From Narthecium ossifragum (taxonomy: Eukaryota; Streptophyta; Magnoliopsida; Dioscoreales; Nartheciaceae): DNA of 64,000 bases. The notes under the pieces are model-generated. The model made no database searches and was not told the DNA's origin. It worked only from the letters and a program-made list of their open reading frames with translations. The stretch is from contig OY986973.1 in assembly GCA_963920575.1 (NCBI GenBank), positions 13,874,062-13,938,061 on the forward strand. Direction: 5' to 3'. Shown here piece after piece: positions 1 to 8,769 of the stretch. The position numbers and the translations under genes were made by a program. Within the stretch, counting starts at the first letter, position 1; each line of letters begins with the position of its first letter.

Positions 1-71
1 GGAACAAAGTTACCGCCTTCGATGTCTTCAATCATCGTAATCTGTTGATTCTGGCGCTTTTCTGAACCGTC

Positions 72-89
72 TCCCCGGCAACGGCGCCA
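72..89 (-). other. Primer-binding site for tRNA-Asp, minus-strand Athila-type element N
   Basis: The 18 bases match the 3' end of plant tRNA-Asp including the terminal CCA, so on the minus strand they form a perfect reverse-transcription primer site. The LTR begins five bases to the right (TG at 95). Bases 1-71 are therefore the start of the untranslated leader of an element whose body lies left of the window. A tRNA-Asp primer is usual for Athila/Tat Ty3 elements. Confidence 0.85.
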
Positions 90-94
90 ATTTT

Positions 95-1690
95 TGATGT
101 CGCTCAAATGTGTCATGCACAGCGGTCGCGGTACAGTACAGCATAAGAGAGGTCGAATCCCACAGAGAGACAAGCAGGAAAGATCCAGAAACACAGATAA
201 TAATATATCGAAAACAATCAAGAGCGTAAAAAGTTAAGAAAATAGATCGAAGATGTAATAGTAAGATAAAGTTAACGAAAGAAATCAAGATTTGAATGAG
301 GCTAGGCTTCAGGAATCACTTCACTCGGATTTAGGTTATTCTCTTTTCAATGGTTCATATAACACTCAGTTAAGGAATTCACATCCCAATCACCTTAACC
401 GAAAGATATAGAATTATGAATCTGATAAAATATAAATGTCTCTTTCTATGGTTGGTTCTTCTCGTTGTAACCCTAACTCCGTCCTACCAGATCCTAACAA
501 TACACGATACCGGCTGTCACTACATGCAACGCGCAGCAAAAGTTCATCGGGACAAAGCTCTAACTCTATCTAACCAGATCTATAAGAATACACAATACCA
601 ACTCTCACAATCGGCAATGCATAGCAAAGATTCCTCGAGATAGAGCCCCAAAGAACAAGATCCCTAAGAATACACAATACCAGTTGTCACTACGGGCAAA
701 GCATAGCAAAGGTCTCGCAAGACTCGGTAGGAGAATCAATAGAGAAGACTATGAGATTATAAGATCATGAAAGAAGCATGACTGGATTCATAATATTAAT
801 CATCCACATAGAAATCTATAATCTGAAAATAATATTCGAAGATCCAATACATAGAAAAGAGTTTAACAATGAAGATTAAAAACTATGAACCATTGTTGGC
901 GAAGAAGCCCTAGTCCTCGCTAGATCATCCGTCCGCCATGCCCGCGGATTACTCGGCCATGGATGGAGATTCCTTCATCTTCTTCCTTTGAAAAACGTCA
1001 AGAAAAGAGCCTCCAAAAACGTCCAAGAAGTCCCCTTTGATTAGCCCTAAGTTTCCTATTTATAGCCCCAAATTCTCTCCATCCACGGATTAGATCTAAA
1101 CCGTTGATTTTCTTCACTGGGAAAGTCGGATCGATCGGACTTTAGGTGTCGGATCGATCCGTTGCATAAAAATCCTCCGTTTCTGGCTATTCCCAAGTCC
1201 GATCGATCGGACTATGGGTGTCGGATCGATCGGACTCCGTAGAATGGATGGAGGGATCGATCAGACCCCGTATGGCTGAAAAATATATGTTCCGTCACGT
1301 TTCTGCGTAGTCCGATCGATTGGACTCTGGGTGTCGGATCGATCGGACTTCCAGCGTATTTTCTGTTCTGCCATTCAGACTGCGCCATCGGTACTAAAAT
1401 TGCCGTAACTTCCTCTAGGAAACTTGGAATCATGAACCATAAAATTCTCCAGAATCTAGACTTCAAGAGCTTTCCAACCATATATGGCATATCATCTGGT
1501 TCTTTATGACCAGGTACAGTTTAATTCTTGAAGTTGATCCATATACTCTTTTCAGCTTCTTTTAGCCCCAATTTCCTGCATTTTCCAAACAACCATGTAA
1601 AGCAATATATAGATGTAAAAATAGTAATAAAGATGTTGATTAAGGATAATAATCTAGCAATTGAGATGGTTATAAGACTGTTCAGAGTGC
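95..1690 (-). mobile_element. 5' LTR (N) of a minus-strand Athila-type retrotransposon
   Basis: The LTR starts TGATGTCG beside the tRNA-Asp primer site. It aligns in order with the LTRs at 7544, 19430, 47473 and 58823. Shared blocks include the stretch around 1380-1560, which carries the same U3 sequence as 7690-7860 and 48740-48940 on the matching strand. A minus-strand TATAAATA box is at 1057-1064. The U3 start diverges from about 1565, and the right edge is lost where a Tekay gag scrap begins, so the end is approximate. No coding capacity is seen. Confidence 0.75.
1057..1343 (-). promoter_or_regulatory. LTR N promoter: TATA box and paired GATCGATC palindromes
   Basis: The minus-strand TATAAATA (1057-1064) is preceded in transcription order by ATCGAT cores at 1130, 1153, 1202, 1225, 1256, 1315 and 1338. 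Six of the seven fall into three pairs spaced exactly 23 bp. The site at 1196-1213 is a perfect 18-bp palindrome, AGTCCGATCGATCGGACT. Placement in U3 just upstream of the TATA box suggests a promoter or enhancer array. That role is inferred and no binding factor is known. Confidence 0.6.
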
Positions 1691-1699
1691 ACTTTCATG

Positions 1700-2322
1700 C
1701 ACTCATCAATGCCGGTGGAACTGCCTGGCACCTCTCGTCTCCTAACTTCGCCTCCACTGCCAAGGCGCAGTCCCGAACTACTGAGTACATCTGGAAGCGG
1801 TAAAAACTGGTCCGTCGTCTGATCTCTGATCGAAGCACCCACTCAAACTGACGTGCCCTGGGCACTGGATCTGCTGCCTCCCCACTGAACCTAGACGGGT
1901 CCGGCTGCAGAAACTCCAACAAGACCGCCGCAGCGGTCCGCCCGTCGACAGGAGGGAGAATCCTCTCCTCGGCGAGATGGGTCCCCTCCCGTGCGACCGA
2001 AACCTTCGCTGGTGATGGCTCAGCCCGTCTAGCTCTTACCTCCCTGACAGGTGCTACCCTGTCTGGTCGGGCGGGTCGACCAGGTCGTGCCCTACCCTGA
2101 CCAACAACCGAAGGTCGGCCTCGAGCTCCCAACATCTGCGCAATCACCAACGACAAACGAGCATTCACTCGTCCGAAACCTAAGACAAAGCAGCACAACC
2201 TAAAGCGGAAAAGCATAACACATCAAAAGGAGCATGCACAGATGTTCTAAACATAGAACTAACCCATTCCATGCTCAATCTCAACCGAATCCTGATCCTA
2301 AACCCTGGGATCTACAACCTAT
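1700..2322 (-). pseudogene. Tekay/Del-type gag fragment (M), deleted
   Basis: On the minus strand this encodes the N-terminal part of the same Gag as element B at 32041-32800. The basic leader runs in the same order (GARGRP, then a stretch rich in R, P and D), followed by the FSG motif of the capsid start. About 110 capsid residues are then missing, and the reading resumes at FEWVLRSEIRRRTS. It breaks off near 1712, where the sequence stops matching B. It is therefore an internally deleted, non-functional scrap next to its own primer site. Confidence 0.8.
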
Positions 2323-2385
2323 GCTCTGATACCAAGCTGTCGCATCGCCCGGCCCGGTTGGGCTTTCGCGGGTCGGGGCGCGACA
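2323..2385 (-). other. Initiator-Met primer site and 48-bp LTR tip of fragment M
   Basis: Bases 2323-2334 are the reverse complement of TGGTATCAGAGC, the initiator-Met tRNA primer site used by Tekay/Del elements. The next segment, 2338-2385, is the terminal 48 bp of the Tekay LTR, but it lies in the opposite orientation to that expected from the primer site. It matches the plus-strand LTR end seen at about 47238-47282. Its own ends are inverted (TGTCGC and GCGACA), which may have allowed a small inversion. Confidence 0.65.
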
Positions 2386-3000
2386 GTGAGAGTAGGTGAA
2401 AATGTTTCTGCAATTCTTTAAAGAAAAATTCCTGTAAAGTGTTAAGATCCAGGTATGTTTACTATCCCATGTACAATTGGTAATACTAAATTTAAACGGG
2501 CCATGATAGAATTAGGAGCTTCTATCAATGTCATGCCATATTCTATATATTCTTCTTTGAAACTTGGACCTTTGAATGAAACTGGTGTTGTGATTCAATT
2601 AGCTGACAGATCTAATGCCTATCCTAAAGGCGTAGTTGAGGATATTCTTGTGCAAGTTAATGATTTAATTTTCCCTGCTGATTTTTATGTGCTTGATATG
2701 GAGAATGGTGATCAAACTACTCCTATTTTGTTGGGAATACCTTTCTTAAAGGCATCCAAGACTAAGATAGATGTTCATAGTGGCACACTTACCATGGAAT
2801 TTGATGGTAAAATTGTTATGTTTAATATTTATGATGCTATGAAATAGCCTGCTGATGATTGTCCTGTGTATTCTATTGATGTGATTGATTTTTTATCACA
2901 AGAAGTTTTTGAACTTGATAGCAAAGACGAATTGGAAGTGGCTATTAGTAAATCTCTTAAGGAAGAAAATGAGGAGCTATCTTTGTGTACTAATTTGTAG
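2386..3000 (+). pseudogene. Element A retroviral-type aspartic protease region
   Basis: The translation from about 2455 is closely similar to the protease of element C (62290-62700), including INVMPYSIY and the flap-side region around FPADFYVLD. The catalytic DLGAS loop reads ELGAS here, with Asp replaced by Glu, so activity is doubtful. An in-frame TAG ends the reading at 2845-2847. The same frame then continues to another TAG at 2998-3000 and on into the RT region. This is the gag-pol processing enzyme of Ty3 elements; here it is a relic. Confidence 0.8.
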
Positions 3001-4826
3001 GAAACTGTTGCAACACTGAATGATTTTTCAACACTTCAACAATCAGGTAACGATTCTTGTAGTCTATTACCTGTTTCTAATGAGAAATTATTACCTTCTG
3101 TGTTGCAAGCCCCCATTCCAGATCTGAAAACTCTTCCTAATAATCTTAAATACGCTTTTCTTGGAGATGAAGGAGTGTTACCAGTGATTATTTTCAATAA
3201 CCTTAGTGCACCACAAGAAGAAAAACTTGTGCAGGTTCTTAAGAAGCATAAGACAGCTATTGGTTGGACAATTGCAGACATCAAGGGAATCAGCCTGAGT
3301 ACATGCACGCATTATATCTTGCTTGAAGAGGGAGCAAAACCTTCCCGCCAACCACAAAGATGGTTAAACCCGCCTATGATGGATGTAGTAAAGAAGGAGA
3401 TCCTCAAACTTCTTGAAGTTGGAGTGATCTATCCTATATCAGATAGCACTTGGGTTAGTCCAGTTCAAGTGGTTCCTAAAAAGACAGGAATAACCGTGGT
3501 GAAAAATCAAAAACATGAGTTAGTTCTCACTCGTGTTCAAGATGGGTGGAGGGTTTGTATAGATTATAGAAATTAAATGCCATAACCCGCAAGAACCACT
3601 TCCTTTTACCTTTTATTGTTCAGATGCTTGAAAGATTAGCTGGTCACTCTTATTATTGTTTTCTTGATGGTTATTCAGGTTATTTTCAGATTGCAATTGT
3701 CCCTGAAGATCAGGAAAAAATGACATTCATGTGTCCATTCGGAACTTTTGCATATCGTCGCATGCCCTTTGGCCTTCGTAACGCCCCAGCTACTTTCCAA
3801 AGGTGTATGGTTAGTATATTTTCAGATTATATTGAACATATCATAGAAGTTTTTAAGGATGATTTCACAGTTTATGGAAACTCCTTTCATAATTGTTTAC
3901 ATAACCATACACTTGTTCTTCAAAGATGCATAGAAACTAGTCTTGTGTTAAATTTTGAAAAATGTCATTTCATGGTTGAACAAGGTATAGTTTTGGGTCA
4001 TGTAGTTTCATCTAACGGAATTGAGGTTGATAAAGCAAAAGTTGATGTTATTCAATCTTTACCTTATCCCACTAGTGTGCGCGAAGTTTGTTCTTTTCAT
4101 GGACATGCAGGTTTTTACCGAAGATTCATCAAGGACTTCTCCAAAATAGCATTACCGCTATGTACGTTGTTACAAAAGGACATGGTTTTTGAGTTCGATG
4201 AGGCATGCAAAAAGGCATTTGATAAACTGAAAGAATTGTTGACTTCTACCCCAGTTATTCAGCCCCCAGACTGGAGCGTTCCTTTCGAAATAATGTGTGA
4301 AGCGAGTGATTATGCAGTAGGCGCGCTTTTGGGTCAAAAGATTAGAAAAGCTTCTCAAGCAATTTACTATGCTTCCAAGACTTTGGATGATGCCCAGAGA
4401 AATTATTCTACAATTGAAAAAGAACTTTTAGCCGTTGTGTTTGCTTTAGAAAAAATTCAGTCTTATTTACTTGGTGCTAAAGTCATTGTTTACTCTGATC
4501 ATGCAGCTCTTCGTTATTTAATGACGAAGCAGGAGGCAAAGTCGAGATTAATACGATGGATACTTCTCTTGAGTGAATTTGATTTGGAGATAAAAGACAA
4601 AAGAGGAACAGAAAATAGGGTCGCAGATCATCTGAGTCGTTTAAGTCATGTGGAGGATGAACTTCGTCTGCAGGAAACATTCCCTCATGAACAACTGTTC
4701 TCCGCAGATGTGACATTACCTTGGTATGCAAATATTGTGAATTATTTGGTTACTAATATGTTTCCTTCTGATTTGTCTAAGGCTCAAAGAGATAAGATCA
4801 AAACTGATGCCAAATACTATGTGTAA
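3001..4826 (+). pseudogene. Element A reverse transcriptase and RNase H
   Basis: The RT starts with the connector and palm (IYPISDSTWVSPVQVVPKK, then WRVCIDYR). A one-base deletion at about 3572 breaks the frame, and reading resumes with [10 protein letters not shown] and [15 protein letters not shown]. The catalytic FMDD box reads FKDD at about 3852-3863, keeping both Asp residues. RNase H follows ([31 protein letters not shown]), with the first catalytic Asp changed to Glu. A stop at 4824-4826 ends the frame. These domains copy element RNA into DNA in the cytoplasmic particle; this copy is inactive. Confidence 0.88.
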
Positions 4827-6045
4827 GATGCCCCATATTTATGGAAGCATTGTGCAGATCAAGTAATAAGAAGGTGCGCTCCTGAAAATGAAATTATTTT
4901 TATACTCACTTTTTGTCCTTCGTATGCTTGTGGTCACTTTTTGTCCTTCGTATGCTTGTGGAGGTCACATTGGAGTTAAGAGAACGGCAAGAAAAGTGTT
5001 AGAATGTGGTTTCTATTGGCCTTCTTTATTTCGAGATTCATACTCTCTTTGTAAGTCATGCGAGAATTGTGAAAAGACAGGTAATATATCCCAAAAGAAT
5101 GAGATGCCACAAACCCCCATATTATTTTGCGAAATCTTCGATGTTTGGGGCATCGATTTCATGGGTCCGTTCCCCATATCTTTCGGTTATGTTTATATTC
5201 TACTTGTTATTGATTATGTTTCAAAATGGGTATCAGCTAAAGCTACAAGGACTGATGATTCTAAAGTTGTTGTAGATTTTATCAAGTCTAACATATTATC
5301 TAGGTTTGGAATTCCAAGAGCTTTCATAAGTGATCGAGGCACGCACTTTTGCAATCGAACTGTGGAGGCGTTGCTAAGGAAGTACCATGTCACCCATAAG
5401 GTGTCAACCGCCTATCATCCGCAAACTAGTGGGCAAACGGAAGTGTCAAATCGAGAGATCAAGTCCATCATTGAAAAGACGGTAAATCCAAATAGAAAAG
5501 ACTGGAGTTTGCATTTGGATGATGCTTTGTGGGCATATAGGACTGCATATAAAACACCCATCGGTTTGTCACCTTATCGTTTGGTGTTTGGGAAACCATG
5601 TCACCTTTCAGTTGAGTTAGAACATAAGGCTTATTGAGCTATCAAGAGCTTTACCTTGAAGATGGATGAGAGTGGAGAACACAGGAAGTTACAGCTACAA
5701 GAGCTAGAGAAAATTCACAACGATACCTATGAGAGCGCCAGGATTTACAAGGAAAAGACAAAAGCTTTTCATGACAAAATGATCTCTAGAAAGGAGTTTA
5801 AAGTTGGTCAAAAAGTCCTCCTTTACTAATCACGCCTACGTTTGTTTCCAGGTAAGTTGCGTTCTCATTGGATTGGACCTTTTATTGTTACTAATGTTTT
5901 TTCTCATGGTGCAGTTGGAATTCAAAGTTTAGCTACTTCCAAAATGTTCACGGTGAATGACCATCGACTTAAACCTTTCTATGAAGGCGTTCAAACAGAA
6001 AAGGAGGAAAAATTGGACCTTGCGGAGCTGATTTATACTTATTAA
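4827..6045 (+). pseudogene. Element A integrase
   Basis: The HHCC zinc-binding region (YACGGHIG, then CKSCENC) is followed by the DDE core: Asp in GIDFMG, Asp in SDRGTHF and Glu in [10 protein letters not shown], all present. A 28-bp tandem duplication at 4906-4961 shifts the frame just before the zinc region. A TGA at about 5635-5637 and a TAA near 5827 interrupt the C-terminal part, which resumes at 5842 with [13 protein letters not shown]. Integrase would insert the cDNA into chromosomes. No chromodomain is visible, as expected for Athila. Confidence 0.88.
4906..4961 (+). repeat. 28-bp tandem duplication in the element A integrase
   Basis: Bases 4906-4933 and 4934-4961 are identical copies of a 28-bp unit. 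The unit covers the first half of the HHCC zinc region, and 28 is not a multiple of three, so it shifts the reading frame. This looks like replication slippage after insertion. Confidence 0.9.
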
Positions 6046-6054
6046 AGAACAAAA

Positions 6055-6109
6055 CATGAAGTCGAGCCAATGACAATAAACAAAGGCGCTGCTTGGGAGG
6101 CAACCCAAG
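6055..6109 (+). other. 55-bp conserved block after integrase, identical in elements A and C
   Basis: This block, ending with GCGCTGCTTGGGAGGCAACC, is identical base for base to 63559-63613 in element C, although their flanks differ. A diverged equivalent lies on the minus strand of E near 49985-50010. It sits just after pol in A and after the protease region in C, which suggests a cis-acting RNA role such as packaging, folding or translation. That role is inferred. Confidence 0.6.
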
Positions 6110-7530
6110 GGGAGTTAGTTCCTTTCTCTTCTTATTTTTTGCATTCATATTTTGGTTATTTTTGCCTTTTCTTTGCATTTCACCTTACATTGGGGACAAT
6201 GTCGGTTTCAAGTGTGGGGAAGGAGATCTAGGAGATCTAGGTTGCATTTGCCATGAGCGAGAACTAGTTAAGCTTGACATATTCATAACATGATTGAACG
6301 AGTAATCTTACGACTTGAAATTAATTTGTTGAGTTATTTTCCTTGAGATGGTAGTGACTAAATTTAGTAAATAAAAGCTGGTGAGATTTTGAGCCTGCCT
6401 TTAGTCTGACACATTCATTTTAGTCTCTCTATTTCCTTTCATGAGAAATATTCTTCCATGGATTTGTTTCTCTAGAACTTGCTTTGATTCTATTCGAGGT
6501 CACATTGACACATGTATACATGAACATGATTAAGGCCGTCTTTGTTATAAGCTACATAAGCCAAATTGCCTACCTTGCAATTAATTTTTCCTTTTGCTAA
6601 ACACCTTTGAGCTTTATTGACTTCATTGTTAACCCACATTGCAAGCTTTAAACCTGAAAAACCAATGCCGTTACCCAAGCCATAGAACTAGTGGAGCATT
6701 GAGCATCATTATGATATGTATGGTTGTGCAAGTTTCAAGTGTGTGGGTGTTTGGATCGTGGTATGGCTATGATTGGTGAAGTGGAGTATATTTTCAGACT
6801 CAATTCGTGAGTATGTTGCTTCTGAAAAAAAAAGAAGAAGAAGAAGAAGAAAAGAAGAAGAAAGTGAAGTGGAGGAAACTGTTTCTCATGTTACAATATG
6901 TGTTTATGAATCCTCCCAATAATTCTGTATGATTTCTACAGAGGTGGAAATTTTTGCAAAAGATTGCCCCCTACTTCAGTTAAAAAGTATTCATTTGAAC
7001 AATCTCTTTGCCAATATAGCAATGTTATATGGGTTGAGTATGTTAAAGCTAAGTTAAGGAAGTTGTTGAATGGAGTGATTGGTTATACATATCTGATTGA
7101 TGCATATTTTCTCCATTAGTTTAGTTGGCTTTTGAGCTACATTCCCAAATATTTCCCACCTTAATCCTGGACCCCATTACAACCTTTTGAAGTCCTTATG
7201 ATTCGTGTTATGCATGTGATTCCAGTGGTGGAGAATGAGAAGATATGCAAGCTTATGGTAGATCATTTTCATTGGAATGAATTTGAGTGAAATACATACC
7301 CCTCAAACACATGAGAGTTGAGTGTAAATTTCCGTGAGGGTCTACTTATTTAGTTTGCTCCATCTTCAAGTGAAAATGCTTACTGATTGATTTTTGAGTT
7401 GTGTAAAAATGTTTGCTCATGATATGTTATGAGTTGTGATGAGCTTGATTGTTCTTTGTTGATGGCATTGCAACCTTGATATGTTGAGTAGAGTGAGTTT
7501 TAGTTTTGCCCGAGGACGAGCAAAAGCTAA
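6110..7530 (+). other. Long non-coding 3' region of element A
   Basis: No open frame longer than about 70 codons is found on the plus strand. Sequence to about 6490 is colinear with 63614-64000 of element C, so this is the normal 3' untranslated region of the family. It contains an A/AAG microsatellite at about 6823-6870. Some Athila elements carry an envelope-like ORF here, but none is recognisable. Confidence 0.65.
6823..6870 (+). repeat. (AAG)n microsatellite
   Basis: This is a run of A followed by imperfect AAG/AAGA repeats in the 3' region of element A. Confidence 0.8.
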
Positions 7531-7543
7531 GTGTGGGGGAATT
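7525..7543 (+). other. Polypurine tract of element A
   Basis: A purine-rich stretch containing GTGTGGGGGA lies immediately before the 3' LTR start. This is the expected primer for plus-strand DNA synthesis. Element C has a similar GTGTGGGGGA at 63721-63730. Confidence 0.6.
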
Positions 7544-8363
7544 TGATGATGATGCATAATCTTATATTTTTATCCCTTAATTCTTAGCCTCCTATGCTTA
7601 TTTGGTAACTAAATACACTCATTCTTCTTATATTTTGATTCAGGATGCAATTGAAGTCCTTAAGTTCGAAAAGAAGCTGAAAAGAGTATATGGATCAACT
7701 TTAAAGATTAAACTGTACCTGCTGATGAAGAACCAGATGATGTTCCATATATGGTTAGAAAGCTCTTGAAGTCTAGTTTCAGGATAATTTTACGGTTCGT
7801 GATTTCGAGTTTTCTAGAGGAAGTTACGGTAATTTTAGTACCAATGGCGCAGTCTGGATAGTAAAACAGTAATACTCAGGAAAGACGGATCGATCATGTT
7901 CCCTAAAAGGATCGATCCTTTTATGCAGACAGACCTGACAGAGATCATACTTTTTAGATGATCACAGAAGGATCGATCCTCCTTTCACTCGAGAATATTG
8001 AGGAAATCGTCGAGGAGAAGGATCGATCTTTCTCCTAACGAAGGGTCCATCCTACTGAGAAAGATCCATCTTACTATCCATCCTACTGAGAAGGATCGAT
8101 CATGCTTCTATCAAAGGATCGATCTTCCTCGGGCGTAGCCAGAAATTGAAGATTTTGATATCAAAGGATCGATCTTGATTCAATTCGTTTCTTTAATTTA
8201 GATTATTTCTATTTTGTTTTCGTTTTACTCAAAACCCTCCATCTTGTTCACATAGCAAAAAACTTATATTACACACTCTTCGTGGGATCGACTCATACTC
8301 GCACTACTACATTTATTTTAAGGACTATTTGTTTTATTTTTGGTTGCTTGCGATAGCACACCA
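7544..8363 (+). mobile_element. 3' LTR of element A, internally deleted
   Basis: The LTR starts TGATGATGATGCATAAT and ends GATAGCACACCA. It matches both ends of LTR C (58823-60317), which is 1495 bp long, but measures only 820 bp. The missing stretch corresponds to about 59335-60130 of LTR C and includes the TATA box and the transcribed part. The join falls after the palindrome at 8168. The remaining U3 carries GATCGATC sites at 7889, 7911, 7972, 8022, 8095, 8118 and 8168. Confidence 0.85.
7889..8173 (+). promoter_or_regulatory. GATCGATC palindrome array in LTR A
   Basis: ATCGAT cores at 7889/7911 (22 bp apart) and 8095/8118 (23 bp apart) form pairs. Further single cores lie at 7972, 8022 and 8168, with decayed copies between them (ATCCAT forms near 8064 and 8077). 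The arms are mostly AAGGATCGATCCTT. The array lies in U3, but the promoter downstream of it has been deleted. Confidence 0.55.
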
Positions 8364-8769
8364 ATTGGTTAGCCATTATTTTACCCCCCATGCGATTATC
8401 GAGGAATTTGAACTTATGATGAGATGACCGCATTTGGCATGATTTGACATCTTGCTTGTTATCCATTAATGTTAATCATGATCGCTCTCTAGGAAATCGA
8501 ATCACCGCCTCGTTTTCATTCTCTCGCCATATCCCTTAAAATTCTGCATTTAATGCGCCGTACATATCCTGACATCTCTACCCTTTTGGCCATACATCTT
8601 TGGAACGAAAGAACTCCATTGGCTTTTCCTTCTGTTAGTTAGGGTTTTATTTCTTTCTCTGCTCTCATCATTGCGGCACTTGAGTCTTCTTCCTTTGTTT
8701 CATCTGCAAACATCTGTGACGTCGGAGACTTCTTCCTCTTCTTCACCGGCACGCAGTCCGTTCTTCGCC
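8364..8769 (+). other. Upstream region of the antisense ORF of element F
   Basis: No coding signal is seen. The stretch runs from the end of LTR A to the first plausible ATG of the mobile-domain ORF and ends in a pyrimidine-rich, 5'-UTR-like segment (8600-8770). The 3' LTR of the minus-strand Tat element F would be expected here or to the left and was probably lost when element A inserted. Confidence 0.4.

Larger units (their letters stand above)
2386..8363 (+). mobile_element. Athila-type Ty3/gypsy element A, 5'-truncated
   Basis: The order is protease, reverse transcriptase, RNase H, integrase, a long 3' region, a polypurine tract and a 3' LTR, as in autonomous Athila elements. RT and integrase motifs ([14 protein letters not shown] and GIDFMGPFP) are of Athila type. 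The 5' LTR, leader and gag are missing: the sequence begins abruptly at 2386 inside the region matching 62223 of element C. Stops, a one-base deletion and a 28-bp duplication disable the reading frame. The five bases after the LTR are ATTGG; the partner duplication is lost. Confidence 0.85.

Noticed and set aside
72..89. A tRNA gene
   Set aside because: Only the last 18 bases of tRNA-Asp are present, next to an LTR, so it is a primer site. The same holds at 21211 and 60323.
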